Shown: positions 1 through 9,240, numbered from the stretch's first letter. The stretch is 30,751 bases of DNA from Roseiarcus sp. (GCA_030153205.1 JASLHV010000129.1:1-30751); one strand, 5' to 3'. Program-made: numbers and translations. Notes: generated by a model not told the origin, from the letters alone.

Positions 1-719
1 CCGGACAAAGCGTATTGAACCGCCAACTGTTGCGTGTCGAAGACGAGACCGCGATCGACGGAGAGATCCGGCCTGCCGAGCGAGCGTATCAGCATTTCCC
101 AGAAGAAATGTCGCGGCCGGTCTTCGACCTTCAAATGGAGCAGATCGCAGGACGCGATGAGCCGCGTCGGATCGGCGCGATCGAAGCCCTGAAGCAATTT
201 GGGACTGCAGAGGATGGTCGAGCGAACCATCCAGAGGAGATCGAGAATGGAATCGGTAACGCGCGGTTCTGAGTAAACGATCGCGATGTCGATATCGCCA
301 TCGACTTCGGCGCCGGTCGTCGGCTTTGAGACGATCTCCAGCGTGATGCTTGGATGTTCGGCGCGGAAGTCGCGCAAAATCGGAATCGCCAGGCGATGGG
401 CGAAAGTCGTCGGCAGAGCGACTTTGAGCACGCGCTTCGGCCGGCCTTTCTCCTTGATAACTTCGCTGAGCGCTTGGTCGATACGATCGAAGGATTTCGA
501 CACTGCCGGCAGAATGTGTCGACCGGCTTCGGTCAGGACCAATTGCTGCGGCCGCCGCTCGAATAGCGTCACCCCGAGAAAGTTCTCGAGAACGATGACA
601 TGGCGGCTTACTGCGCTTTGCGCCACCGTCAGGCTGTTGGCGGCTGCTGTGAAGCTGAGATGCTGCCCTGCGGCTTCGAAAGCGCGCAACGCATTGAGCG
701 GCAGCCATTTACGATCCAT
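1..719 (-). CDS. LysR-family transcriptional regulator (partial, C-terminus beyond left edge)
   Basis: The minus-strand frame opens with ATG at 719 and runs without a stop to base 1, giving about 239 residues. The N-terminus (MDRKWLPLNALRAFEAAGQH) and the following stretch with FTAAANSLTVAQSAVSRHV is the winged helix-turn-helix of LysR regulators. It resembles the GcvA/AmpR branch, with LFERR and LTEAG motifs near residues 48-62. The remainder is the start of the periplasmic-binding-like effector domain (VALPTTFAHR, DGDIDIAIVY). The gene starts 46 nt after the enolase-superfamily gene and lies on the same strand. It is therefore probably the local regulator of the sugar-acid cluster, which is inference. 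About 60 C-terminal residues should lie outside the window. Family assignment is firm; the ligand is unknown. Confidence 0.9.
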   Translation of the reverse strand, partial: MDRKWLPLNALRAFEAAGQHLSFTAAANSLTVAQSAVSRHVIVLENFLGVTLFERRPQQLVLTEAGRHILPAVSKSFDRIDQALSEVIKEKGRPKRVLKVALPTTFAHRLAIPILRDFRAEHPSITLEIVSKPTTGAEVDGDIDIAIVYSEPRVTDSILDLLWMVRSTILCSPKLLQGFDRADPTRLIASCDLLHLKVEDRPRHFFWEMLIRSLGRPDLSVDRGLVFDTQQLAVQYALS

Positions 720-765
720 CGTCGCCCCCTCGAGACGACGCGCGATTGGACTTCTCCAACGAAAC

Positions 766-1914
766 CTATCCTATGCGCGTTTTCGCGAGCCTTTCATCGT
801 TAAGTGCATAGCCCATACCAGGCTTCTCCGTAAGCACGATATTTCCGTCTGCGCTGATCTTCAAGGGTTCATCCATCATGTAATCACGACGATCCACATC
901 CCATTCGGGCGGATCGTAAGGAAATTCGACGAAAGGCGCATCAGCGACGCCAGCCGTCAGATGTGCATTGGCGACGACGCCGACGCCATTAGTCCAAGTA
1001 TGAGGCGTGAAGACGAGATTATGCTCCTGCGCCATGTGCGCCACGCGGCGAAGACCGGTCAGGCCGCCGACCAAGGCGGCGTCTGGCTGCAAGACGTCGA
1101 GGCAGCCCTCATCGATGAGGTCGCGGAACTCGTATAGTTCTCGGGTCATTTCGCCGCCGGCGATACGCAAGTCGGTCATGTCGCGAAGGCGCCGCATGCC
1201 TTCGCGATCGCCACGATGCAGCGGCTCCTCCATCCAGTAGACGCCGAGACGCTCCAATTCGCGGGCGACTTTCACAGCGTCCTTCAACGACCACGGGGCG
1301 TAAGTATCCCAGGACATGCGCCAGCCTTGATTGCAATCAACCATGAGTTCGAGACGATCGCCGACGCGCGCGCGAACCGTTTCCAACGCTTTGATGTCGG
1401 CGCGCCAGTCGCCGCGATGAAAGCGGATTTTTAAGGCCGGAAAACCCTTCTCAATGTAAGCCTCCGCGGCGTCGGCGAGCTGCGCCGGACCGCGCAATGT
1501 CCCAGAGGACGCATAGGCTCTAACGCGATCGGAAAGGCCGCCGATGAGCTTCCAACACGGCTGGCCCGTGATCTTGCCGGCGAGATCCCAGAGCGCGATA
1601 TCGAGTGGCCAACAGCGTCCCCAGTGAAAACTGATGTTGTTAAGAATGCGCCAGTGACGTTCGATGGCCAAGGCGTCTTGACCGATGAAGAGATGCTCAT
1701 GGCCTTCGAAGCCAAGCATCATGTCGCCCGACCCAACGCCGGTTACGCCAAGATCGGTATGGACCCGCACGATCGCCGCATCCCAAAACGTCCGCGGCTT
1801 GGTGTCCCAACTGGCGTTGAAGGGCGGATCGAAATGATGGCGATGACGGGTGATCTCGATCGCAGTGATGATCGCTTTGGGAGCTTGCGCGAATGGTTTC
1901 AAGGGTTCGATCAA
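766..1914 (-). CDS. Enolase-superfamily protein, mandelate racemase group (probable sugar-acid dehydratase)
   Basis: This 382-residue protein has the layout of mandelate racemase/muconate lactonizing enzyme proteins: an N-terminal capping domain (about 15-125) and a TIM barrel (about 130-360). Visible active-site positions are K162-I-R164 on the second barrel strand, metal ligands D193 (VDCNQGW), E229 or E230 (MEEPL) and E255 (AGGE), and the Asp-His dyad D278 (LQPDAAL) and H305 (TPHTW). The dyad places it in the mandelate racemase group, whose members mostly dehydrate or epimerise sugar acids using Mg2+. The K-x-R motif instead of K-x-K means substrate cannot be read off. The start is TTG, supported by GGAG six bases upstream. 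It sits 30 nt downstream of the alcohol dehydrogenase gene. The family is certain; the substrate is unknown. Confidence 0.88.
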   Translation of the reverse strand: MIEPLKPFAQAPKAIITAIEITRHRHHFDPPFNASWDTKPRTFWDAAIVRVHTDLGVTGVGSGDMMLGFEGHEHLFIGQDALAIERHWRILNNISFHWGRCWPLDIALWDLAGKITGQPCWKLIGGLSDRVRAYASSGTLRGPAQLADAAEAYIEKGFPALKIRFHRGDWRADIKALETVRARVGDRLELMVDCNQGWRMSWDTYAPWSLKDAVKVARELERLGVYWMEEPLHRGDREGMRRLRDMTDLRIAGGEMTRELYEFRDLIDEGCLDVLQPDAALVGGLTGLRRVAHMAQEHNLVFTPHTWTNGVGVVANAHLTAGVADAPFVEFPYDPPEWDVDRRDYMMDEPLKISADGNIVLTEKPGMGYALNDERLAKTRIG

Positions 1915-1920
1915 GGTAAG

Positions 1921-1924
1921 CTCC
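1921..1924 (-). promoter_or_regulatory. Ribosome binding site deciding a TTG start
   Basis: GGAG on the minus strand lies six bases before the TTG at 1914-1912. No other start codon is suitably placed near the conserved N-terminus, so this site supports the TTG start of the enolase-superfamily gene. Confidence 0.6.
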
Positions 1925-1944
1925 GATCTCGATATGGGGGGAGA

Positions 1945-3087
1945 TCAAGCGATCGCGAGAACGGCTTTCGCGAGCGACAGCAAATCGGCGTCGTTTGATT
2001 CGCGTCGGTTCGAGGCGCGCATCGCGGCGTTTTCTGGTCGCGCCGTCTGCTCAGCAAGTTTAGCGGCCGAGACGCCGGCGAATTCTTCCGCGATAGAAAG
2101 CTTCATACCACTCGCACGAAGAAGCTTTTCATAGGCTGCGATAAACCCGGCGCCGCTCGGCGCGCCGCCAAGGTCGACGGCGCAAGCGGCGAAAGCATTA
2201 TTGCCATCGATATTCCAAGGCAAGCTCGCCAACATCGCGACGCCCACCGCGCGACCGTGATGAATGGGACGCAGCGAGCCCAGCGCATGCCCGAGCGCGT
2301 GGGCGATGGCGGTGCCGCAATTGTCGATCGCAACGCCGCCGTAAGCCGCCGCCCATTGCAGCGCTTCGCGCGACGCGAGGTCGCGGGGTTGTTCCACGGC
2401 GCGCGTCAGGTAACGGCCGACGAGCCGTATCGCTTCATGCGCGAACAAACCAGCGGCGGAATTGGAATTGCGATTGGTCGCTGCTTCGACGGCATGAACA
2501 AGAGCGTCAACGCCGGTCGCCGCGGTCAATGGAGCGGGAAGGCTCATCGTGAGCTCGGGGTCGAGGATGACTTCGTCAGCCTTGATCTCATCGCCCCAGA
2601 GCCAGACTTTAGCATGATCGTCTCGGGTGAGAATCGCCGTGCGCGTCGTCTCGGAGCCGGTGCCGGACGTCGTCGGCAGGCATATCTTCGTCAAGCCGCG
2701 CGCCGGCAAGGGATTGGCGGCAAGCGCGTAATGGCCCGCTGAATAAGTATCGAGCGCAATGGCCGCAACAGCCTTACCGAGATCGAGCGCTGAGCCGCCG
2801 CCGAGACAGACAACGACATTCGTCTTTTCGCGACGGGCGATCTCCGCCGCGGCGTCGGCTTGCGCCACGGTCGGATCGCTTTGGAAAGAGTCGAAAGCGG
2901 TGAGAGATACGCCGCTCCTTTGCAATTTACCGGCGATCTCCTCGATCAGGCCGGTGGATTTCAAACCGGGATCGGCGACAAGCAGAGCGTGCGGCTTGCC
3001 TTCTGCGCCAACGAGGGCGGCGATCTTGTCACGCGCGCCGACGCCGGCGGTGATCCGGGGAATGCGCGCGAGTTCGTAAACGCTCAT
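1945..3087 (-). CDS. Iron-type (group III) alcohol dehydrogenase
   Basis: The product is 380 residues from the ATG at 3087, the usual length for this family; a TTG 75 nt further upstream would only add a low-complexity extension. The N-terminal dinucleotide-binding domain carries GGGSALDLGKA (about 96-106) and LPTTSGTGSE (about 137-146). The C-terminal helical domain carries metal-ligand positions D194 and H198 (GVDALVHAVEA), H263 or H267 (AHALGHALG) and H277 (PIHHGRAVG). These match the FucO/maleylacetate-reductase type, NAD(P)-dependent oxidoreductases normally using Fe2+ or Zn2+. It lies between the sugar-acid dehydratase and the enolase-superfamily gene, so a role in reducing or oxidising an intermediate of that pathway is likely. 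No strong ribosome binding site is visible before the ATG. The exact substrate is unknown. Confidence 0.88.
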   Translation of the reverse strand: MSVYELARIPRITAGVGARDKIAALVGAEGKPHALLVADPGLKSTGLIEEIAGKLQRSGVSLTAFDSFQSDPTVAQADAAAEIARREKTNVVVCLGGGSALDLGKAVAAIALDTYSAGHYALAANPLPARGLTKICLPTTSGTGSETTRTAILTRDDHAKVWLWGDEIKADEVILDPELTMSLPAPLTAATGVDALVHAVEAATNRNSNSAAGLFAHEAIRLVGRYLTRAVEQPRDLASREALQWAAAYGGVAIDNCGTAIAHALGHALGSLRPIHHGRAVGVAMLASLPWNIDGNNAFAACAVDLGGAPSGAGFIAAYEKLLRASGMKLSIAEEFAGVSAAKLAEQTARPENAAMRASNRRESNDADLLSLAKAVLAIA

Positions 3088-3254
3088 TGGCGAGGACTCG
3101 TGAGAGTGAAGGGTTTTAGAGAAGCGGGGGTTGATCGTGACCCGATAAGAAGGTGGGCACAATCTCTCGCCGTCACGCGACGCGGAACCGTTTTTTGAAG
3201 ATGCGCCAATCGCAAATTGTCATGGCCCGCATAGGCCAGCCATTATGTTACATT

Positions 3255-4985
3255 CTAATGAATTTCAGGCTCTGCGAGAACATCGCCGCGCAGTAGAAAA
3301 TCAAAGTCGCAACCTTCGTCGGCCTGGCCAATCGATTTGGCGAAGAGCGCGCCAAAGCCGCGCGAGAGGCGCGGCGGCCGCGGCGCGAAAGCGGCCTCGC
3401 GCCGCGCGAGTTCGTGGTCGGCGACGTCCAGCGTCAGACTGCGCTGGTCGACATCGACGGCGATCATGTCGCCAGTCTTGGCGAAGGCCAGCGGGCCGCC
3501 GACATAGGCCTCGGGCGCGACATGAAGAACGCAGGCGCCATAGCTGGTGCCGCTCATGCGCGCATCTGAAATGCGCAGCATGTCGCGCACGCCTTCGCGC
3601 ACAAGCTTCTTGGGGATCGGCAACATGCCCCATTCCGGCATGCCCGGCGCGCCCTGCGGGCCGGCGTTTTGGAGCACCAGCACATGATCCGGCGTCACGG
3701 CGAGATCGTCGCGCTCCACCGCTTTGGCCATCTCGTCATAACTTGCAAAGACGAGGGCCGGACCGCGGTGACGACGCAGGCGCTCCTCCGCCGCCGCCGG
3801 CTTCATTACCGCGCCGCGCGGCGCGAGATTGCCGGTGAGCACCGCGAGCCCGTCGCTACCTGCGACGGGATCATTCAGCGGTCGTACCACTTCATCGCGC
3901 CAGACTTTCGCCCCGGCGATATTGTCGGCCAGCGTATGACCATTCACGGTCGTCTGTTGAAGATCGACGAGCGGGGCGAGTGTCGCGAGGAACGCGCTAA
4001 GGCCGCCGGCGTACCAAAAATCCTCCATGAGGAATTGCCCGGTCGGCCTGATATTGGCGATCACCGGCGTGCGGCGGGCGATATCGTCAAAGCGTTTCAG
4101 ATCGAGCGCGACGCCGGCGCGCCGCGCGAGCGCGACAAGATGAATGATGGCGTTGGTCGAACCGCCCAGCGCCATCAAGGCTGCTATGGCGTTGTCGAAC
4201 GAGGCGGCGGTTAGAATGTCGGAAGGTTTCAAATCCTCGAACACCATTTCGACAGCGCGCCGTCCCGTCTCCGCAGCCATGCGCGTATGCGCGGAATCGG
4301 CGGCGGGAATCGAAGAGGCGTTGGGCAGCGTCATCCCTAAGACTTCGGCAAGCGCCGTCATCGTCGCGGCCGTGCCCATCGTCATGCAGACGCCATAGGA
4401 GCGCGCGATCCCGGCTTCCATTTCACGCCAATCGTCATCGCTGATCCGACCGGCGCGTTTCTCGTCCCAGTATTTCCAGACGTCCGAGCCGCTGCCGAGA
4501 CTCTGACCGCGATAAGCGCCGCGGAGCATCGGGCCAGCCGGCATGAAAATCGCCGGCAGATTGGCGCTGATAGCGCCCATCAACAAAGCCGGCGTTGTCT
4601 TGTCGCAGCCACCCATCAACACAACGCCGTCGACCGGATGCGAGCGGATCAATTCCTCCGTCTCCATCGCCAGGAAATTGCGATAGAGCATAGTCGAAGG
4701 CTTTACGAATGTTTCCGAGAGCGACATGGCGGGTAGCTCGATCGGAAAACCGCCGGCTTGCAGCACGCCGCGTTTGACGTCCTCGACGCGCGCCCTGAAA
4801 TGGGCGTGACAGGGATTGATGTCGCTCCATGTATTGATGATGGCGACGACCGGCTTGCCGGCGAAATCCGCAGCGTCGTACCCCATTTGCAGCATGCGCG
4901 ACCGATGACCGAATGAGCGAAGGTCCTGCGGTCCAAACCAACGGAAACTGCGCAAATCTTCCGGGCGTTTTCTCGGCTTTTTCAT
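3255..4985 (-). CDS. IlvD/Edd-family dehydratase, L-arabinonate dehydratase-like
   Basis: This 576-residue protein is full length for the IlvD/Edd family of Fe-S, Mg2+-dependent dehydratases. The opening RPEDLRSFRWFG and the segment HRSRMLQMGYD are typical of the sugar-acid (L-arabinonate/pentonate) branch, not biosynthetic IlvD. Cluster ligand cysteines are C59 (INPCHAH), C127 (GGCDKT) and C200 (YGVCMTMG). K129 is the lysine expected to bind Mg2+ after carboxylation, and the RMSGTSYGA motif (about 476-484) is the active-site Ser/Thr loop. The expected reaction is dehydration of an aldonic acid to a 2-keto-3-deoxy acid in the cytoplasm. ATG at 4985 has GGAG five bases upstream. It sits 77 nt after glgX-malQ and leads the small catabolic cluster. 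The family is firm; L-arabinonate as substrate is a best guess among C5/C6 aldonates. Confidence 0.9.
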   Translation of the reverse strand: MKKPRKRPEDLRSFRWFGPQDLRSFGHRSRMLQMGYDAADFAGKPVVAIINTWSDINPCHAHFRARVEDVKRGVLQAGGFPIELPAMSLSETFVKPSTMLYRNFLAMETEELIRSHPVDGVVLMGGCDKTTPALLMGAISANLPAIFMPAGPMLRGAYRGQSLGSGSDVWKYWDEKRAGRISDDDWREMEAGIARSYGVCMTMGTAATMTALAEVLGMTLPNASSIPAADSAHTRMAAETGRRAVEMVFEDLKPSDILTAASFDNAIAALMALGGSTNAIIHLVALARRAGVALDLKRFDDIARRTPVIANIRPTGQFLMEDFWYAGGLSAFLATLAPLVDLQQTTVNGHTLADNIAGAKVWRDEVVRPLNDPVAGSDGLAVLTGNLAPRGAVMKPAAAEERLRRHRGPALVFASYDEMAKAVERDDLAVTPDHVLVLQNAGPQGAPGMPEWGMLPIPKKLVREGVRDMLRISDARMSGTSYGACVLHVAPEAYVGGPLAFAKTGDMIAVDVDQRSLTLDVADHELARREAAFAPRPPRLSRGFGALFAKSIGQADEGCDFDFLLRGDVLAEPEIH

Positions 4986-5061
4986 GGGGTCTCCGGCGCG
5001 GCGCGCTCTTTGCCGCCGACAATGTCAACTTATCACGCCGAAAGCTGACGCCGAAACACGG

Positions 5062-8000
5062 CTAAGGCCGCTCCGCTTTCAAAGCCGCGATGATCGCGCG
5101 CGCCCGGGTGGAGGAAAATACAGTGTCGACGTCGCTGGAAAGCCTGCGTCGCCAATTCGGTCGTTCCCTGTCGGTGCCGGGAAGATTGGTGGCGATCGTC
5201 TCGCCAGCGAGGTCATCGATCTGAGCCAAGGCGACCACAGAGGGCGTGCGGGCGACGAAGGCATAGATGGCCGCCGCAAGCGCATCAGGCGCCGGCACAT
5301 CCTCGTCCGGCAGCGCCGCGAGAAGCCCGGCGTCCACAAGAGCGGCGATGAGCGCGCGTTTTTCCTCGCGCCGCTCGTCCATCCGCTGTTGCTCGTCTTC
5401 GTCTTTGAGGAAACCCAGGGCTTTTCGTTCGGCGATGTCGGCGCCGATCCACCATCCCGCCACTGTCGGCAAATCATGCGTCGAAGCACAGGCGACCGCG
5501 AGAGCAGGATAAGTGTTCGGCTTGCGGAAGCCTTTACCGTCAGCCTCGAACCAAAGGACGCGCGTTCCGAGAATATCCGCTTCGGTCAGCTTCTCGCGAA
5601 GGCCCTCCGGCACCGTGCCGAGATCTTCGCCGACGACGATGCACTGCGCGCGATCGCTCTCCAATGCGACGAGCCCGATGAGGTCATCGAGCGGATATTT
5701 GATATAGGCGCCTTCGGCCGGCTTTGCGCCATTGGGCACGAGGAACAGACGCGCCAATCCCATGGCGTGATCGATGCGCAACAGCCCGGCATGGCGCATG
5801 TTGGCGGCATAGAGTCCGGTAAAGCCGCGCCAATTATCTCGCGCCATCGCGACCGGATCGAGCGCTGGCAAATGCCAGATTTGTCCCTCGCGTGAAAATG
5901 GATCGGGCGGCGCGCCGACGGAGACGCCGTCGGCGAGTTCGCCCGCGCGAGCCCAAGCTTCCGCGCCATCGGGCGCGGCGCCGATGGCGAGATCGCGATA
6001 GAGCCCCAGGCTGAGACCGCCTGCCTTTGCGCGCGCGGCGGCGCCGGCGAGCTGCCGGTCCGCGAGCCATTGGAGGAACAAGGCGTAATCGACTCGCCCG
6101 CGAAGAATGCCCGCGATTGCGGCGAGCGACGCGGGAGCGCCGTTACGCAAATCGTCCGGCCAAAGCCGCCAGTCTGCGCTGTGACGATTTTCCGCAATCG
6201 CCTGAAAACAGGCGAAGCGCCATAAAGCGTCGCCGCCGCTTGCAACGAAACGGTCGTACTCGGCAAAGAGCGGATCGCCTGGTTTCTCTCGACGCGCCTT
6301 TTCGAAGGCGGCGAAACGGGCTTCGAGCAGCGCGCTCTTCAAGCGCCATACACGCGGATAGTCGATCGTATGGGCCGAGGAGGTTTCGGCGATTTCTTTG
6401 GAATGCTCCAGAGCGCGTTCAACGAAATTAGCGTCGCTCGGCAAGGAAAGGCCGTCGAGAACGTCGATATGGATTGGATCGAGAAAGCGTCGGTCCGAAG
6501 GATGATAAGGGCTGGCCCGCTCGCGATCTCCGGAAAAGAGCATATGAAGCGGATTGAGACCGAGCGCCGCCGCGCCAGCCGCTCCGGCCGCGGCGCCTAA
6601 CCGACCCAAGGTCGAAAAATCGCCGACGCCCTGATCGCCCACACGCCGCTGCGCATAGAGTTGAGCGCTGATCCCGAACACCCGGCGGCGCGCGTTCTCA
6701 GGCAAATAGGCCTTGCGCGGCGCGATCGTCAGCGCGCAAGTCGTCTCGCCCGCCCTCACTTTGTGCAGGCCAATCGGCAGCGCCGGCAATGACAGTCTTC
6801 GCTCGACAATTTCGCCGCCGTCTTCGAGCAACGCGCCAGTCTCAGCGGCGGTTTCTGTCTTAATGACGATCTCTCGCCCATCTTCGCAGGCGATAATAAC
6901 GTCGTCGATATTCTGCGCCTTCGCATCACGGCGGAGTCGTACCGAAGCGGCCTCGCCTTGACGCGCCACCATATAGAAGGGCAGGGCGCGTCGGTCGCGT
7001 TCTTCAATCAGGCGCTGAAGACTGTCGCGCGCTTCGCCATCGGTCGCGGCAGGCAGCCGAAGCGCTTGGAGCAAGGCGAGCTTGGTCTCGCGGCTGACGA
7101 TCGTTCGCTCGCCGCTGATACTCCACCATTCCTCGGCGATGCCGACGGCGTCAGCCAATTTGTTGACCAGCGCCGCGTCGCTCGCCCGCGCAGCGCGTGT
7201 CGCCGGCGACATCATCTCTTCGCCGATGATGAATGTCGCGCGCGGCGGGCAGACGAGTTTTTCTTCAGATGCGACGTCCCTTGTTGTCGCGTCGGCGGAT
7301 GCCGAATCGAGGAGGACGCGCCATGCCATGCCGTCTCGTGGCACAGGCAGCGCGACGCGCGCCTCATCGTTGCCCCGGTTGAAGACGATCGTGACGCGAT
7401 CGTCCGCGCCTTTCACGGCGGGCGCTGTGAGCACGACGACGAGAACGCGGCCTTCCGGCTCTTCCCATTGCTGCGCCGACCGCAAGGGTCCATCGGCATC
7501 CCGCCATTCCACGTCGGCGAGACCCGTCGCATCGAAAGCTTCGCCTTTGAGGAATGCGTCACGGGAGAGCGCGGCGTGATCGCGCCGCAGCGCGATCAAA
7601 CGCCGGGTGAAATCGATCAAGTCGGCGTCGGCCTTGCGCCAGTCGATCCATGAGATCGCGTTGTTCTGCGCATAGGCGTTGTTGTTGCCGCCTTGGCTGT
7701 GGCCGAGTTCGGCGCCCATGGACAGCATCGGCGCGCCGCGCGAGATGAAAAGCAGGCAAAGCAGATTGCGCATGTCGCGCTTACGCGCTGCGTTGATCTT
7801 CGGGTCGCCGCTTGGTCCCTCGACGCCATTGTTCCAGGAATGGTTGTCGTTCGAACCGTCGCGATTTTGCTCGCCATTCGCTTCGTTGTGCTTGTTATCG
7901 AAAGAGACGAGATCGGCCAGAGTGAAGCCGTCATGCGCGGTGATGAAATTCACGCTTGTCGTCGGCCCCGCAGCTTGCCGGAAAATATCGCGCGATCCGG

Positions 8001-9240
8001 CAATACGCGTCGCGATCTCGCCGCGCATGGAGCGATCGCCGCGCCAAAAGCGCCGCGCTGCATCGCGATAACGATCGTTCCATTCGCTCCAACCGGCCGG
8101 GAAGTCACCGAGTTGGTAGCCGCCAGGGCCGATGTCCCAGGGTTCGGCGATGAGCTTGGCTTTGCCGAGAACGGGATCCTTGGCGATGGCCTGAAAAAGC
8201 GGGGCCTGCGGGTCAAAGCCGTTGTCGCGCCGTCCGACCGCGGTCGCCAGATCGAAGCGAAAGCCATCGAACCCGCCAAGGATCATCCACCGTCTTAGAC
8301 ATTCCACAGTGAGTCTAAGCATCGGTTCGCGGTCGAGCGCCAGGCAGTTGCCGGTTCCCATATCGTTGATATAGCGGGCAGGGTCGCCGGGGATCAGGCG
8401 ATAGTACGAAGCATTGTCGATCCCGCGCATCGAAAGCGTCGGGCCAAATTCGTCGCTTTCGCCGCTGTGGTTGAACACGACGTCGAGAATCGCTTCGAGA
8501 CCCGCCGCATGCAGCGCGTCGGTTGTTTGACGAACTTCGCGCCAGCCCCCCGGCGCGAGGCGCGGGTCGGGCGCCCCGAGTACAATGGCGTTGTAGCCCC
8601 AGGCGTTTTCGAGGCCAAGCGGCGGCAAGTGACGCTCATCGACAAACGCATGCGCGGGCATGATTTCGACGGCGGTGACGCCGAGCTTGGCGAGATGCTC
8701 GATCGCTGCGGGATGGGCGAGCCCCGCGAATGTCCCGCGTTGCGCCTCGGGAATATCGGGATGAAGCCAGGTGAAACCGCGTAGGTTCAGCTCGTAAAGG
8801 ATCGTCTCGGCCCAAGGAATTCGGGCATGTCCGGGATCGCCCATCGACTCATTACCGGCGACGAGGCATTTCGGCGCGAAGGCGGCGCTATCGGCGCCGC
8901 GCTCGAACATCGAGCGATGCAATTTGAAAGGACGATCTAGCGCGAACGCGTAAGGATCCGCCAGCAATTTGGACGGATCGAAACGCTGGCCACGTTCCGG
9001 CGCAAAAGCGCCGTGGGCGCGCAACCCATAGTGCGCGCCGGCTTTCACGCCGGGGATAAAGCCATGACGTATGTCGCCAGTCCGCGCCGGGAGGGCGACG
9101 CGCGCGATTTCCTTGTCGCCGGTTTCATCGAAGAGACAGAATTCGATCGCCTCCGCCGCAGCGGAATGGACGGCGACATTGACGCCGCCCGCCACGATCG
9201 TAACGCCTAAGGGACCTGCAGCGCCTTCGTCCGCGTTCAC
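5062..9240 (-). CDS. glgX-malQ: Fused glycogen debranching enzyme GlgX and 4-alpha-glucanotransferase MalQ
   Basis: One uninterrupted frame encodes two carbohydrate enzymes. Residues about 10-675 are GlgX: an N-terminal CBM48-like domain, then a GH13 barrel with nucleophile D330 (FDGFRFDLAT), acid/base E366 (IAEPWD) and D437 (TAHDGF). Residues about 676-1392 are MalQ (GH77): SPYHPSDRR, D1157 (LLRIDHAMGL), E1205 (GEDLGT) and D1256 (STHDLPT). All six catalytic acids are present, so both halves look active. GlgX removes limit-dextrin branches left by phosphorylase and MalQ disproportionates the short maltodextrins released. I chose GTG at 9240, which overlaps the glgA stop as GTGA, over an ATG at 9321 that would bury 85 nt in glgA. 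The fusion junction contains a tandem ATG (MM of GEEMM) but no stop codon, so a separate malQ product is possible only by internal initiation. Confidence 0.93.
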   Translation of the reverse strand: MNADEGAAGPLGVTIVAGGVNVAVHSAAAEAIEFCLFDETGDKEIARVALPARTGDIRHGFIPGVKAGAHYGLRAHGAFAPERGQRFDPSKLLADPYAFALDRPFKLHRSMFERGADSAAFAPKCLVAGNESMGDPGHARIPWAETILYELNLRGFTWLHPDIPEAQRGTFAGLAHPAAIEHLAKLGVTAVEIMPAHAFVDERHLPPLGLENAWGYNAIVLGAPDPRLAPGGWREVRQTTDALHAAGLEAILDVVFNHSGESDEFGPTLSMRGIDNASYYRLIPGDPARYINDMGTGNCLALDREPMLRLTVECLRRWMILGGFDGFRFDLATAVGRRDNGFDPQAPLFQAIAKDPVLGKAKLIAEPWDIGPGGYQLGDFPAGWSEWNDRYRDAARRFWRGDRSMRGEIATRIAGSRDIFRQAAGPTTSVNFITAHDGFTLADLVSFDNKHNEANGEQNRDGSNDNHSWNNGVEGPSGDPKINAARKRDMRNLLCLLFISRGAPMLSMGAELGHSQGGNNNAYAQNNAISWIDWRKADADLIDFTRRLIALRRDHAALSRDAFLKGEAFDATGLADVEWRDADGPLRSAQQWEEPEGRVLVVVLTAPAVKGADDRVTIVFNRGNDEARVALPVPRDGMAWRVLLDSASADATTRDVASEEKLVCPPRATFIIGEEMMSPATRAARASDAALVNKLADAVGIAEEWWSISGERTIVSRETKLALLQALRLPAATDGEARDSLQRLIEERDRRALPFYMVARQGEAASVRLRRDAKAQNIDDVIIACEDGREIVIKTETAAETGALLEDGGEIVERRLSLPALPIGLHKVRAGETTCALTIAPRKAYLPENARRRVFGISAQLYAQRRVGDQGVGDFSTLGRLGAAAGAAGAAALGLNPLHMLFSGDRERASPYHPSDRRFLDPIHIDVLDGLSLPSDANFVERALEHSKEIAETSSAHTIDYPRVWRLKSALLEARFAAFEKARREKPGDPLFAEYDRFVASGGDALWRFACFQAIAENRHSADWRLWPDDLRNGAPASLAAIAGILRGRVDYALFLQWLADRQLAGAAARAKAGGLSLGLYRDLAIGAAPDGAEAWARAGELADGVSVGAPPDPFSREGQIWHLPALDPVAMARDNWRGFTGLYAANMRHAGLLRIDHAMGLARLFLVPNGAKPAEGAYIKYPLDDLIGLVALESDRAQCIVVGEDLGTVPEGLREKLTEADILGTRVLWFEADGKGFRKPNTYPALAVACASTHDLPTVAGWWIGADIAERKALGFLKDEDEQQRMDERREEKRALIAALVDAGLLAALPDEDVPAPDALAAAIYAFVARTPSVVALAQIDDLAGETIATNLPGTDRERPNWRRRLSSDVDTVFSSTRARAIIAALKAERP

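Noticed and set aside
3088..3162. Upstream TTG start for the iron-type alcohol dehydrogenase
   Set aside because: It would add 25 residues with no family resemblance and no ribosome binding site; ATG 3087 gives the usual family length.
3223..3238. Terminator after the IlvD/Edd-family gene (TGGCC/GGCCA hairpin)
   Set aside because: Only a 5-bp stem without a following T tract on the minus strand; too weak to call, so read-through into the alcohol dehydrogenase gene remains likely.
7205..7260. Separate malQ gene starting at the tandem ATG within glgX-malQ
   Set aside because: No stop codon ends the GlgX half and no well-spaced ribosome binding site precedes the ATGs, so a single fused gene is the simpler reading.
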